Source of the DNA: CAYONP01 sp964405335 | GTDB taxonomy: Bacteria > Armatimonadota > UBA10988 | Reading direction: 5' to 3' | Length of the DNA stretch: 58,729 bases | Assembly: GCA_964405335.1 (NCBI GenBank) | Contig: CAYONP010000029.1 | Span: 1-58,729 of the forward strand | Shown: piece after piece, positions 35,363-42,656 of the stretch | Layout of the letters: each line of letters opens with the position of its first letter | Position numbering within the stretch: position 1 is the first letter of the stretch | Made by a program: the position numbers and the translations under genes | Notes under the pieces: generated by a model | Databases searched by the model: none | What the model was told of the DNA's origin: nothing | The model's input: only the letters and a program-made list of their open reading frames with translations

Positions 35363-35728
35363 CACAACGGCGAGCGCGAGCGAGCTCTGCGCCGAGGAGT
35401 GGATGTTCGGCTCGCAGTAGCTATCGTCGTAGTCGGCCGAGTTGCGGCGCAGGCGGAGTCTCTCGACTCGCGCGGAGTGCTTGGACTGCGGTGCCGGGAG
35501 CCCGGCCAGGCTCTTACGGAGCAGGGCGTGGTCTCCGGCGTCGAACATGAAGCGGAACGGAACCCCGTCGACCGTTTTCCCGTGCAGCACCTGTCGCGCC
35601 ACGCCGAAGACGGCGTAGTAGGCGCGGCTGATGGCGTTGCGAAACCGGGTTTCCTCGTCCACCGAGCCGTCGCTGAGGTGGAAGAGGTGCTGGGCCAGGT
35701 CAAGGAACTGGCGCCAGTCGTAGCTCAC
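35333..35728 (-). CDS. HEPN-domain protein (UPF0332-like)
   Basis: A 131-residue all-helical protein. FRNAISRAYYAVFG in the first half and RLRLRRNSADYDDS in the second are characteristic of HEPN/UPF0332 proteins, which are often toxins or RNA-binding partners. The classical RNase motif R-x4-6-H is not evident, so a ribonuclease activity is uncertain. GTG 35728 overlaps the stop of the upstream partner by 4 bp (GTGA), so the two are coupled. The gene is antisense to the last 30 bp of the oxidoreductase. Confidence 0.78.
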   Translation of the reverse strand: MSYDWRQFLDLAQHLFHLSDGSVDEETRFRNAISRAYYAVFGVARQVLHGKTVDGVPFRFMFDAGDHALLRKSLAGLPAPQSKHSARVERLRLRRNSADYDDSYCEPNIHSSAQSSLALAVVLLDWLDSLP

Positions 35729-36093
35729 CGGCCCACCACGTCGACGCACAAGCGCCCGTTGGTGGCGCGATAGGCTTCCTCCCCCCAGTCATCCATGAGG
35801 GCGTCCCACCTGGATTCCGCCTCGTCGATCGTCAGCTCGAGGCTCCCCATGATCCACAGCATCTCGCCCCGCTCATCGTGCGGCAGTACCTCGATCACAA
35901 GCCGTAACGACGCCTCGCTGCCCAGGTGCTGCCGGAGGTGGGGGGCGCCACGGCGCAGCTCCTGCTCGAGTTCCGGCCGCCGGGCCAGCAGCCGGGCCAC
36001 ACGCACCGGGTCTGGGATGTCGAACCCCGCGTGCCGCCACCAAGCGGTGGGGTCCGCCGTGCGGGTGCCGTCGGTTGTCGCGGGCTTGGCCAT
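35725..36093 (-). CDS. Unknown protein paired with HEPN protein
   Basis: A 122-residue soluble protein with Trp/Arg-rich helical text (TAWWRHAGFDIPDPVRVARLL), an acidic centre (LTIDEAESRWDALMDDW) and the C-terminal strand GRLCVDVVGR. It has no family motif that can be named. Its stop overlaps the HEPN start, the arrangement expected of an antitoxin or nucleotidyltransferase-like partner, although the GSx-D motif of MNT partners is not seen. It follows the permease pair by 58 bp on the same strand and may be read from their promoter. Confidence 0.65.
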   Translation of the reverse strand: MAKPATTDGTRTADPTAWWRHAGFDIPDPVRVARLLARRPELEQELRRGAPHLRQHLGSEASLRLVIEVLPHDERGEMLWIMGSLELTIDEAESRWDALMDDWGEEAYRATNGRLCVDVVGR

Positions 36094-36151
36094 CGGTCTT
36101 GCTTCCGTGCCTGTTCAAGCGCCGGCCGAGGGCGTTTCGTTCCCTCACCCG

Positions 36152-36967
36152 CTACCCCTTCAGCCCCGCCGCCATGCCCTCGATGAACTTCCGCTGCAGG
36201 GCGAGAAAGACCAGCAGCACCGGCAGCAAGGTCAGGACGCTGGCGGCCATCAACAGGTGGTACTCGTTCTGCTCCTCGAGCAAGAACTTCGACAACCCCA
36301 TCTCAACGGTGCGCATCGGCTCGGAGTCGATCACCACCAGCGGCCAGAGCAGGCTGTTCCAGCTACCGAGGAAGGCGAAGATGGCCACCGTCGCCAGCGA
36401 CGGCGCGACCAGCGGCGCGGCGATGCGGAACAGGTACGGCAGGTGCCCGCAGCCGTCGAGCTGCGCCGCCTCGTGAAAGTCGCGCGGCAGCGCGCGGAAC
36501 GCCTGGGTCATCAAGAAGACGCTGAAGACGTTGCTCAGCCACGGCACCATCAGCGCGGCGAAGCTGTCTTTCCAGCCCAGCCGCAGGACGGTCAGGAAGT
36601 TCGGGATGAGGATCACCTCGAACGGCACCATCATGGTCGCCACGTAGAGCACGAAGACCACCCGCCGGCCCGGCCAGTCCAGCGCGCCGAACGCGTAGCC
36701 GGCGAGCAGCGCGGTGAGCGACACGCCCGCGGTGACCGCCAGCGCGGTGACGCCGGAGACGAAGAAGAACCGGCCGAACGGCGCGCGGCGCAGCACCTCG
36801 GCGTAGTTGCCCCACTGCGGCACCTCGGGCACCGGCCAGAGGCGCGCCGTCTCGGCCAGGGTCTTGAGCGAGGTGCCGAGCATCCAGAAAAAGGGCAGGG
36901 CAACCAGCAGGCCGAGCAGCAGCAAGGCCAGGTGCGCGCCGAGCTGGTGTCGCCGGACGAAGCTCAT
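36152..36967 (-). CDS. Carbohydrate ABC transporter permease (MalG-type)
   Basis: A 271-residue inner-membrane permease with about six membrane helices and the EAA-loop motif HEAAQLDGCG that docks the ATPase. The N-terminus (RRHQLGAHLALLLLGLLVALPFFWM) and GNYAEVL segment are typical of the CUT1 sugar uptake family. ATG 36967 overlaps the upstream permease stop by 4 bp (ATGA); the longer frame upstream is a shadow. No binding protein or ATPase is adjacent, so it must use subunits encoded elsewhere. Confidence 0.92.
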   Translation of the reverse strand: MSFVRRHQLGAHLALLLLGLLVALPFFWMLGTSLKTLAETARLWPVPEVPQWGNYAEVLRRAPFGRFFFVSGVTALAVTAGVSLTALLAGYAFGALDWPGRRVVFVLYVATMMVPFEVILIPNFLTVLRLGWKDSFAALMVPWLSNVFSVFLMTQAFRALPRDFHEAAQLDGCGHLPYLFRIAAPLVAPSLATVAIFAFLGSWNSLLWPLVVIDSEPMRTVEMGLSKFLLEEQNEYHLLMAASVLTLLPVLLVFLALQRKFIEGMAAGLKG

Positions 36968-37932
36968 CCGCGCTCCCCCTGGTAGAAGACCCGCCGGCCG
37001 AGCAGCCGGAACTGGAGCAGCGTCAGGCCGAGGATGATGAAGAAGAGCAGGTAGGCGACGGCAGAGCCATAGCCGTAGCCCTGGCCGCCGGAGCGGAACG
37101 CCTCCTCCCAGATGTAGTAGGGCACCGTGCTGGTGGTGCCCAGGATGCCGGTCTGCGGGGTAAGGACGAAGATCTGGTTGAACGCCTGGAAGGCTCGGAT
37201 CACGAAGACCACCAGCAGAAAGAACAGCGTCGGGCTGAGCAGCGGCCAGATCACCCGCCGGCGCAGCCGCCATCCGGTGGCGCCGTCGAGCTGGGCCGCT
37301 TCGAGGATCTCGTCGGGTACCTGGGCCAGCCCGCCGAGCAGCACCACGATGGCAAACCCCATGCTCGACCAGATGGTGACCAGCATGATGCAGCAGAGCG
37401 CCAGGCTCGGCCCGCCGGCCCAGGCGGGCAGCTCGTGCCCGAGCGCGTCGGCGATGATGGTGAACACCCCACGCGGCTGGAGCAGCCAGCGCTGCGCCGG
37501 CACCTCGAGCCCGAGCCTGGCCAGCCACTGGTTGGCCGGTGGGCTGGCCGAGTAGAAGACCCACTTCCAGACCGCCGCGGCGGCGACCGGCGAGACGACG
37601 TAGGGGGTGAAGAAGAGCACGCGGTAGAAGCCGCGCGCGCGCAGTTCGCGGTTGAGCAGTTCGGCGACCAGATAGGCGAGGAGCAGAGTCGGCGGCACGG
37701 TGCCGAGGACGTACCAGACGGTGACCGTGATGCTCTGCCAGAAGTCCTTGTGGCCGAGGGCCCGCTGATAGTTGCCCAGGCCGACGAACTCGCCCTGGAC
37801 GATGACCCACTCGTGCAGGCTGACCCAGGCGGCGAAGAGCAGCGGCCAAACGTGGAAGGTGCCGATGATCAGCGCGCTGGGGAGCAGGCACGCAGCAGCG
37901 ACGAGGATGTGCTTCCGGCGCCGGCGACGCAT
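36964..37932 (-). CDS. Carbohydrate ABC transporter permease (MalF-type)
   Basis: A 322-residue CUT1-family permease with the conserved WPLLFAAWVSLHEW N-terminal segment, the GLGNYQRAL motif and the EAA loop LEAAQLDGATGW. ATG 37932 is chosen because a TTGACG-N17-TACCCT promoter places the transcription start almost exactly on this codon, implying a leaderless mRNA. ATG 37983 is an alternative, but it lies upstream of that promoter and has no ribosome site. It forms a pair with the MalG-type gene and probably imports a mono- or oligosaccharide released by the secreted enzymes nearby (inference). Confidence 0.9.
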   Translation of the reverse strand: MRRRRRKHILVAAACLLPSALIIGTFHVWPLLFAAWVSLHEWVIVQGEFVGLGNYQRALGHKDFWQSITVTVWYVLGTVPPTLLLAYLVAELLNRELRARGFYRVLFFTPYVVSPVAAAAVWKWVFYSASPPANQWLARLGLEVPAQRWLLQPRGVFTIIADALGHELPAWAGGPSLALCCIMLVTIWSSMGFAIVVLLGGLAQVPDEILEAAQLDGATGWRLRRRVIWPLLSPTLFFLLVVFVIRAFQAFNQIFVLTPQTGILGTTSTVPYYIWEEAFRSGGQGYGYGSAVAYLLFFIILGLTLLQFRLLGRRVFYQGERG

Positions 37933-37938
37933 GGCGAG

Positions 37939-37967
37939 AGGGTACGCCGCGCCCGGCGGGCCGTCAA
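37939..37967 (-). promoter_or_regulatory. Promoter of sugar permease pair (leaderless start)
   Basis: On the minus strand, TTGACG (37967-37962) and TACCCT (37944-37939) with 17-bp spacing. The A of the ATG at 37932 is 7 nt past the -10, where transcription should begin. Confidence 0.6.
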
Positions 37968-38030
37968 CGGCGTGGGTTGACATGGCGCCGTCGCCACGTG
38001 TCCAGCCCGGAGAGGGGCGGTGAACGCTGG

Positions 38031-38060
38031 TTGACAGCGCTCTTGCGCGGCGGTTAGAAT
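38031..38060 (+). promoter_or_regulatory. Promoter of the DUF6754/MutL membrane operon
   Basis: Consensus TTGACA (38031-38036) and TAGAAT (38055-38060) with 18-bp spacing, followed by CCGCCGGCC as in the gatC and amidohydrolase promoters. The leader is about 25 nt. Confidence 0.8.
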
Positions 38061-38091
38061 CCGCCGGCCGCGGCCTGGAGGGAGCAGCAGC

Positions 38092-38550
38092 GTGGAGGCG
38101 GCCGAGAGCGTGGCGGACGAGCCGTTGCTCGAGTGGCGCCGGCATCCGGCGGGCGAGGAGCCGCGCACCGCGGCGCTGCTGGTGATCGGCATGGGCCTGG
38201 CGCTGGCGGCGCTGCACGCGGTCTTCCGGGCACCCGTGCTGACGGCCCTGGGCACGCTACTGCTGTTCGGCTCGCTGGCCGACTTCCTGTTGCCCAGCCG
38301 CTACCGCCTGACGCGCGAGGGGGTCGAGCGACGCGGACCGGTAGGCAGCCGGCAGTTGCCCTGGGACCGCGTCGCCGTGGCCTACGACCTGGAGGACGGG
38401 GTGCTGGTGACGCCGCGCTCACGCAAGGGCTGGCTCGACAGTTACCACGGGATCTACCTGCCTTACGAGGGGCACCGCGAGGCGGTGGTGGCCATCATCG
38501 CCGAGCGGGCCGTGGCGCGGCGCCTGCCGGAGGCCGCCGATGCAAGCTGA
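38092..38550 (+). CDS. PH-like membrane protein, unknown
   Basis: A 152-residue protein with a pair of hydrophobic helices (about 27-62), then a small beta domain (RYRLTREGVERRGPVGSRQLPWDRV, VLVTPRSRKG) like the bacterial PH/YdbT-type domain. First gene of a seven-gene run reading to 44474. The GTG start follows GGAGG. It overlaps the next gene by 11 bp. Likely inner-membrane with a cytoplasmic PH-like domain, which often mediates assembly or lipid contacts. Confidence 0.7.
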   Translation: MEAAESVADEPLLEWRRHPAGEEPRTAALLVIGMGLALAALHAVFRAPVLTALGTLLLFGSLADFLLPSRYRLTREGVERRGPVGSRQLPWDRVAVAYDLEDGVLVTPRSRKGWLDSYHGIYLPYEGHREAVVAIIAERAVARRLPEAADAS

Positions 38551-38809
38551 CCTGGCCGAGCCGCTCGACCTGGAGCGAGTGGCCGAGAAGATCGCCGACC
38601 GCGGTCTGACCGTGCCGGCGGTGATCTTCCTCGAGCTGCACCGGCCGCTGGCCCACCTGGCCAGCCAGGCGATGGTCGTGACCTGGCCGCTGGTCGCGCC
38701 GTTCCTGGGCCTCCGTCGGTTCGAGCAGGTGCGCGAGCTGCTGGCCGACGCGGAGCAGTACCGATCGTTCGTGGCCCTGCTCGAAACGAAAGCGGCCGAG
38801 AGCGAGTGA
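38540..38809 (+). CDS. Small protein of unknown function in the MutL membrane operon
   Basis: An 89-residue protein rich in helix, with a central moderately hydrophobic stretch (LASQAMVVTWPLVAPFLGL) that may associate with the membrane, and charged ends. It overlaps the PH-like gene by 11 bp and precedes the DUF6754-like gene by 4 bp. No known family can be named; the tight packing supports a real gene. Confidence 0.65.
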   Translation: MQADLAEPLDLERVAEKIADRGLTVPAVIFLELHRPLAHLASQAMVVTWPLVAPFLGLRRFEQVRELLADAEQYRSFVALLETKAAESE

Positions 38810-38813
38810 CCGC

Positions 38814-39611
38814 ATGGACAATGCGACCGACGCGTATGCCTGCTACATCGTCCTGCCGCTGCTGGCGCTGCTGATCCTGTCCAGCATCCGGCGGGCGAAC
38901 CGCGGGCAGCGATTGTTCATCCGCCGCGTGCCCGGCGTCGATGTGGTCGACGAGGTGGTCGGCCGCGCGGTCGAGCTGGGCCGGCCGATCCTGTTCAGCA
39001 TCGGGCTGGGCGGAATCGACATCATCACCCTTCAGGCGATGACCGTGATCGGCCATGTCGCGCGGATCGCCGCGCAGTTCCGCGAGCGGGTGATTGTCCC
39101 GACCGTCGATGCGGTGGCTATCGCGGTGATCGAGGAGATCCTGCGCGAGAGCTATGCCAGCCAGGGCGCCGCCGACTCGTTCGACTCGCGCGATGTGCGC
39201 TTCCTCTCCGGCATGCAGTTCGCTTACGCGGCGGGTGTCGTCGGGATCATGAACCGCGAGAACGTCGGGGCGAACTTCTTCTTCGGCACCTTCTACGCCG
39301 AGTCGCTGATCATGGCCGAGAATGGCCAGAATGTCGGCGCGGTGCAGATTGCCGCCACGCCGTCGTCGAACCAGATTCCCTTCTTCATCGCGACCTGCGA
39401 CTACACCATCATCGGCGAGGAGTACTACGCCACCACGGCGCTGCTCTCGGGCGATCCGGTGCTGACCGGCAGCCTGGTCGGTCAGGACTTCGGCAAGATG
39501 GTCATGCTCGGCTCGATCGCGATTGGCTTTGTGCTGGCCACGCTGGCCGCGCTCAGCGGCGTGCCGACCGGCGTCGCGGCGATGGTCGAGTTCTTCGGCG
39601 GAGGAGCTTGA
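38814..39611 (+). CDS. DUF6754-like membrane protein
   Basis: A 265-residue protein: N-terminal membrane helix (about 8-24) followed by RRANRGQRLFIRRVPG, a conserved soluble core (GRPILFSIGLGGIDIITLQA, NRENVGANFFFGTFYAE) and two C-terminal hydrophobic segments (about 225-262). The pattern fits the DUF6754 family as remembered; function unknown. The core contains small-residue strands that may form a nucleotide- or protein-binding fold. It is followed with 1-bp spacing by a larger membrane protein. Confidence 0.7.
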   Translation: MDNATDAYACYIVLPLLALLILSSIRRANRGQRLFIRRVPGVDVVDEVVGRAVELGRPILFSIGLGGIDIITLQAMTVIGHVARIAAQFRERVIVPTVDAVAIAVIEEILRESYASQGAADSFDSRDVRFLSGMQFAYAAGVVGIMNRENVGANFFFGTFYAESLIMAENGQNVGAVQIAATPSSNQIPFFIATCDYTIIGEEYYATTALLSGDPVLTGSLVGQDFGKMVMLGSIAIGFVLATLAALSGVPTGVAAMVEFFGGGA

Positions 39612-39612
39612 G

Positions 39613-41097
39613 GTGAACGGACTGCCCTATCCGCCCGGCTTGATGCAGGAGTGGTTCATCGCGCACCTGTTCCGCCCCGAGCAGGGCCTGCGCTTCTGGC
39701 TCCTGCTGCTCGGCACGGTGTTCCTCTTCGCCGCGGTCCTGTTCGGCCTGCAGCGGCTCGGCACCGCGGCGCGGCGGCGGCTGACCATCGTCTGCACCTT
39801 CTGTGCCGGCCTGTTCTACGCGCTGACCTTCTTCCTGCCGACCGGCAGCAAGGTCAAGGGCACCTGGGTCGTCGGCGCGCAGGAATACCCGTTCACCGGC
39901 GATCGGCTCTACCGCCACCCGCAAGAGCGTCAGCCGGGCGAGCCGGCGCCGACCGAGCCCGAACCCGACGAGCTGCTCTCCGGCGCGGTCGAGCTGGTCG
40001 AAGAGCCGGCGCTCGAGCCGGCGCCCGGCGTCGACCTGCTGCCGGTCGAGGGCCGCCGGTTCGCCGGCGGCGAGTGGGAGCTGACCATCACCGGCGCCGA
40101 CGGGCCGGTGCCGCTGGTCGCCGCCGGCGACGGCACCTTCGCGGCGCAGGTGGGGCCGCAGAGCGGCGCGTTGCGGCTGAACTTCGAGCCGTCGCTGAAC
40201 TTCGTCAAGGGCTATGAGCAGCCGCTCGGCGTGTTCCAGATCGTGCTCTTCGGCTTCGCCATCGGGCTGGGGATCATCAGTCTGTTCATGGTCCACGGCC
40301 GCAACGTAGCGCAGAAACGGCCAGGCCGGATCAACTCGCTGGCCTTCTTTTTCGGCTTCTTCGCGATGACCTTCTGTGGCTTGTGGAACCTGAAGGTCGA
40401 GCGCGAGGCCGAGGTCTGGGGCGGTCTGCTGTCCGCGGCGCAGGGCCGGTTCGGCGAGGCGACCTTCACCACCGACGAACTGGCCGCGGCGCTGCGCGGC
40501 GAGCTGATCGATGCCGTGCCCCACGCGCTCTGGATGTTCGACCAGACGCTCGACGACGAGCAGCTCGCCGAGCGACTGGCCTGGCTCGACGGTCGGGTGC
40601 TGGCCTGGGAGCAGCCGCGGCTCGAGGCGGCCGGTGATGGCTGGCGCATCGTGCCGGGCGAGGAACCGGTCGTGGGCGACGACGGCGAGCCCGAGCCGTC
40701 GCCGATGCACCCCGCCGGCGCGGCCTACGACGTGCTGTTCACCGGGCTCTACATTCCGCTCGAATCGACCACCTTCGCGCTGCTCGGCTTCTACATCGTC
40801 TCGGCGGCCTATCGCGCCTTCCGCATCCGCTCGACCGAAGCGGCGCTGATCACCGTCGTCGCGTTCATCATGATGATGGGCCAGGTGCCGCTCGGCCAGG
40901 CGCTGACCTCGTGGATCCCCGAGGGTGGCGCCAGCGGCTGGATGCGGATTGAGAACGTGACCAACTGGCTGCTCAGCAAGCCGGCGGCGGCCGCCTTCCG
41001 CGGCATCCTGTTCGGCGCCTACATGGGCTGGTTCGCCCTCTCGCTGCGCGTCTGGCTGAGCCTCGAACGAGGCTCCTACTTCGGGAAGGAGCTGTGA
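39613..41097 (+). CDS. Polytopic membrane protein with extracytoplasmic beta domain
   Basis: A 494-residue protein. Two N-terminal membrane helices (about 22-75), a proline-rich linker (EPAPTEPEPDE), a beta-rich soluble insert (about 140-200), then a pair of helices and a second soluble helical part, ending with three or four helices near 370-485. GTG 39613 follows GGAGGAGC; the longer frame is a shadow of the previous gene. Its stop overlaps the next start by 4 bp. No known domain recognised. Confidence 0.7.
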   Translation: MNGLPYPPGLMQEWFIAHLFRPEQGLRFWLLLLGTVFLFAAVLFGLQRLGTAARRRLTIVCTFCAGLFYALTFFLPTGSKVKGTWVVGAQEYPFTGDRLYRHPQERQPGEPAPTEPEPDELLSGAVELVEEPALEPAPGVDLLPVEGRRFAGGEWELTITGADGPVPLVAAGDGTFAAQVGPQSGALRLNFEPSLNFVKGYEQPLGVFQIVLFGFAIGLGIISLFMVHGRNVAQKRPGRINSLAFFFGFFAMTFCGLWNLKVEREAEVWGGLLSAAQGRFGEATFTTDELAAALRGELIDAVPHALWMFDQTLDDEQLAERLAWLDGRVLAWEQPRLEAAGDGWRIVPGEEPVVGDDGEPEPSPMHPAGAAYDVLFTGLYIPLESTTFALLGFYIVSAAYRAFRIRSTEAALITVVAFIMMMGQVPLGQALTSWIPEGGASGWMRIENVTNWLLSKPAAAAFRGILFGAYMGWFALSLRVWLSLERGSYFGKEL

Positions 41098-41990
41098 TGG
41101 AGAGCCGGCCGCCCGCCTGGGCCACCTTCCTGATCAACTTCCGGCAGATCGACCGGCGGATCATCTACACGCTGGTGATCATCGTCCTGGTCCTGCCCAT
41201 GCTGGTGCCGATGCAGTTGCCCATCTTCCCGTTCCAGGCCACCCGCGCGCTGAAGCAGACCATCGATGACCTGCCGGCCGACAAGCTGATTGTCATCGCC
41301 TGCGACTGGGGCGGCGGGACCAAGGGCGAGTGCCAGCCACTGACCACCGCGGTGATGGACTACCTGTTCCGGGAGAACCGGCCGTTCGCCATCTTCGGGT
41401 TCGACCAGCAGGGGCCCGAGCTGGGCCAGAAGATCGCCGAGGAGCTGGCTCGCAAGCACAAGAAGCAGTACGGCGTCGATTGGATCAACTGGGGCTTCCG
41501 CCCGGCGCCCGACAAGACCCTCGTGGCGCTGATGAACGACCTGCCGCGGACAATCCCGAAGGACATCCGCGGCGTCGAGCTGGCCGGCTACCCGATGATG
41601 GCGGGCATCCGCACGCTGGCCGACGTGGGGCTGATCTACGAGGTCACCGGCGCCAGCTACCTCGATATCTACCTGCAGTTCGCCGGCGGGGTGACCCTGG
41701 CGCAGGGCTGCACGGCGGTGATTGGCCCGGAGGAGTATCCCTACATGCAGTCGGGCCAGCTCAAGGGCCTGCTGGTCGGTCTCGGCGGCGCGGCGCAGTT
41801 CGAGACCCTGACCGAGTTCACCGAGGCCGACGGCACACCGGGCGGCAAGGGCACGCGGGGGATGGGGAGCCAGTCGCTGGGCCACCTGCTGATCATGCTG
41901 CTGATTGTGCTCGGCAACCTGGCGGTCTGGGCCGAGAGGCGGATCGGCGGTGCGCCGACGCGGCCGCTGGCGCCCGGGAAGGAGGGCTAG
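41094..41990 (+). CDS. Membrane-anchored protein with alpha/beta domain, unknown
   Basis: A 298-residue protein with one N-terminal helix (about 22-42) and one C-terminal helix (about 258-278) around a soluble domain. The domain reads like a Rossmann-type fold: DKLIVIACDWGGGTKGECQPL, PFAIFGFDQQGPELGQKIAE, GVDWINWGFRP, TAVIGPEEYPY. ATG 41094 overlaps the previous stop by 4 bp. The domain resembles no family that can be named with confidence; a substrate-binding or sugar/nucleotide-handling role is possible. Confidence 0.7.
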   Translation: MMESRPPAWATFLINFRQIDRRIIYTLVIIVLVLPMLVPMQLPIFPFQATRALKQTIDDLPADKLIVIACDWGGGTKGECQPLTTAVMDYLFRENRPFAIFGFDQQGPELGQKIAEELARKHKKQYGVDWINWGFRPAPDKTLVALMNDLPRTIPKDIRGVELAGYPMMAGIRTLADVGLIYEVTGASYLDIYLQFAGGVTLAQGCTAVIGPEEYPYMQSGQLKGLLVGLGGAAQFETLTEFTEADGTPGGKGTRGMGSQSLGHLLIMLLIVLGNLAVWAERRIGGAPTRPLAPGKEG

Positions 41991-41991
41991 C

Positions 41992-42645
41992 ATGGTTCAG
42001 CCCGCTCCGGTCGAGCTGATCCAGGTCTGGCTCGGCGCGATTGCCACCCTGGCGATTCTCTCGGTGGTCTACCGCGAGAACCCGGTCTACCGCTTCTTCG
42101 AGCATCTGTTCATCGGCGTTGCCACGGGCTTCGGGCTGGTCGTCACCTGGCGCGACGCGCTGAGCGAGAACTGGTGGCAGGCGCTGGTCGACGGGCGCTG
42201 GTACTGGATCCTGCCGCCGCTGCTGGCCAGCCTGTGGTACACCATCTACTTCCCCAAGTACACCTGGATGAGCCGCTTCCTGGTCAGCGTGCTGTTCGGC
42301 CTGACCGCCGGGCTGGTCTTCCGCGGGTTTGCCAACCAGGTCTTCCCCCAGATCACCTCGTCGTTCCTGCCGCTGGCGCCCGACGCCGCGGCGACGCCGC
42401 CGGTGAGCAGCTTCGACGCGCTCGACAACGCTTTCTTCCTGCTCACCCTGACCGCGGTGATGGTCTACTTCTTCTTCTCCTTCCGGCACGAGCACCGGGT
42501 CGTCGCGGGCACCGCGCGGCTGGGCCGCTGGCTGCTCATGGTCGCCTTCGGAGCGACCTTCGGCAGCACCGTCATGGCCCGCTTCTCGCTGCTCATCGAC
42601 CGGCTCGACTTCCTGCTCCGTGACTGGCTGCACATCGTCCACTAA
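41992..42645 (+). CDS. Six-helix membrane protein, unknown
   Basis: A 217-residue protein with about six hydrophobic helices and a proline-rich loop near residues 125-140. Aromatic-rich helix ends (WYWILPPLLASLWYTIYFPKY) suggest a compact bundle. ATG 41992 follows GGAGGG. It sits between the alpha/beta protein and the MutL-type ATPase. No family recognised. Confidence 0.7.
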   Translation: MVQPAPVELIQVWLGAIATLAILSVVYRENPVYRFFEHLFIGVATGFGLVVTWRDALSENWWQALVDGRWYWILPPLLASLWYTIYFPKYTWMSRFLVSVLFGLTAGLVFRGFANQVFPQITSSFLPLAPDAAATPPVSSFDALDNAFFLLTLTAVMVYFFFSFRHEHRVVAGTARLGRWLLMVAFGATFGSTVMARFSLLIDRLDFLLRDWLHIVH

Positions 42646-42656
42646 CGAGGAGATCC

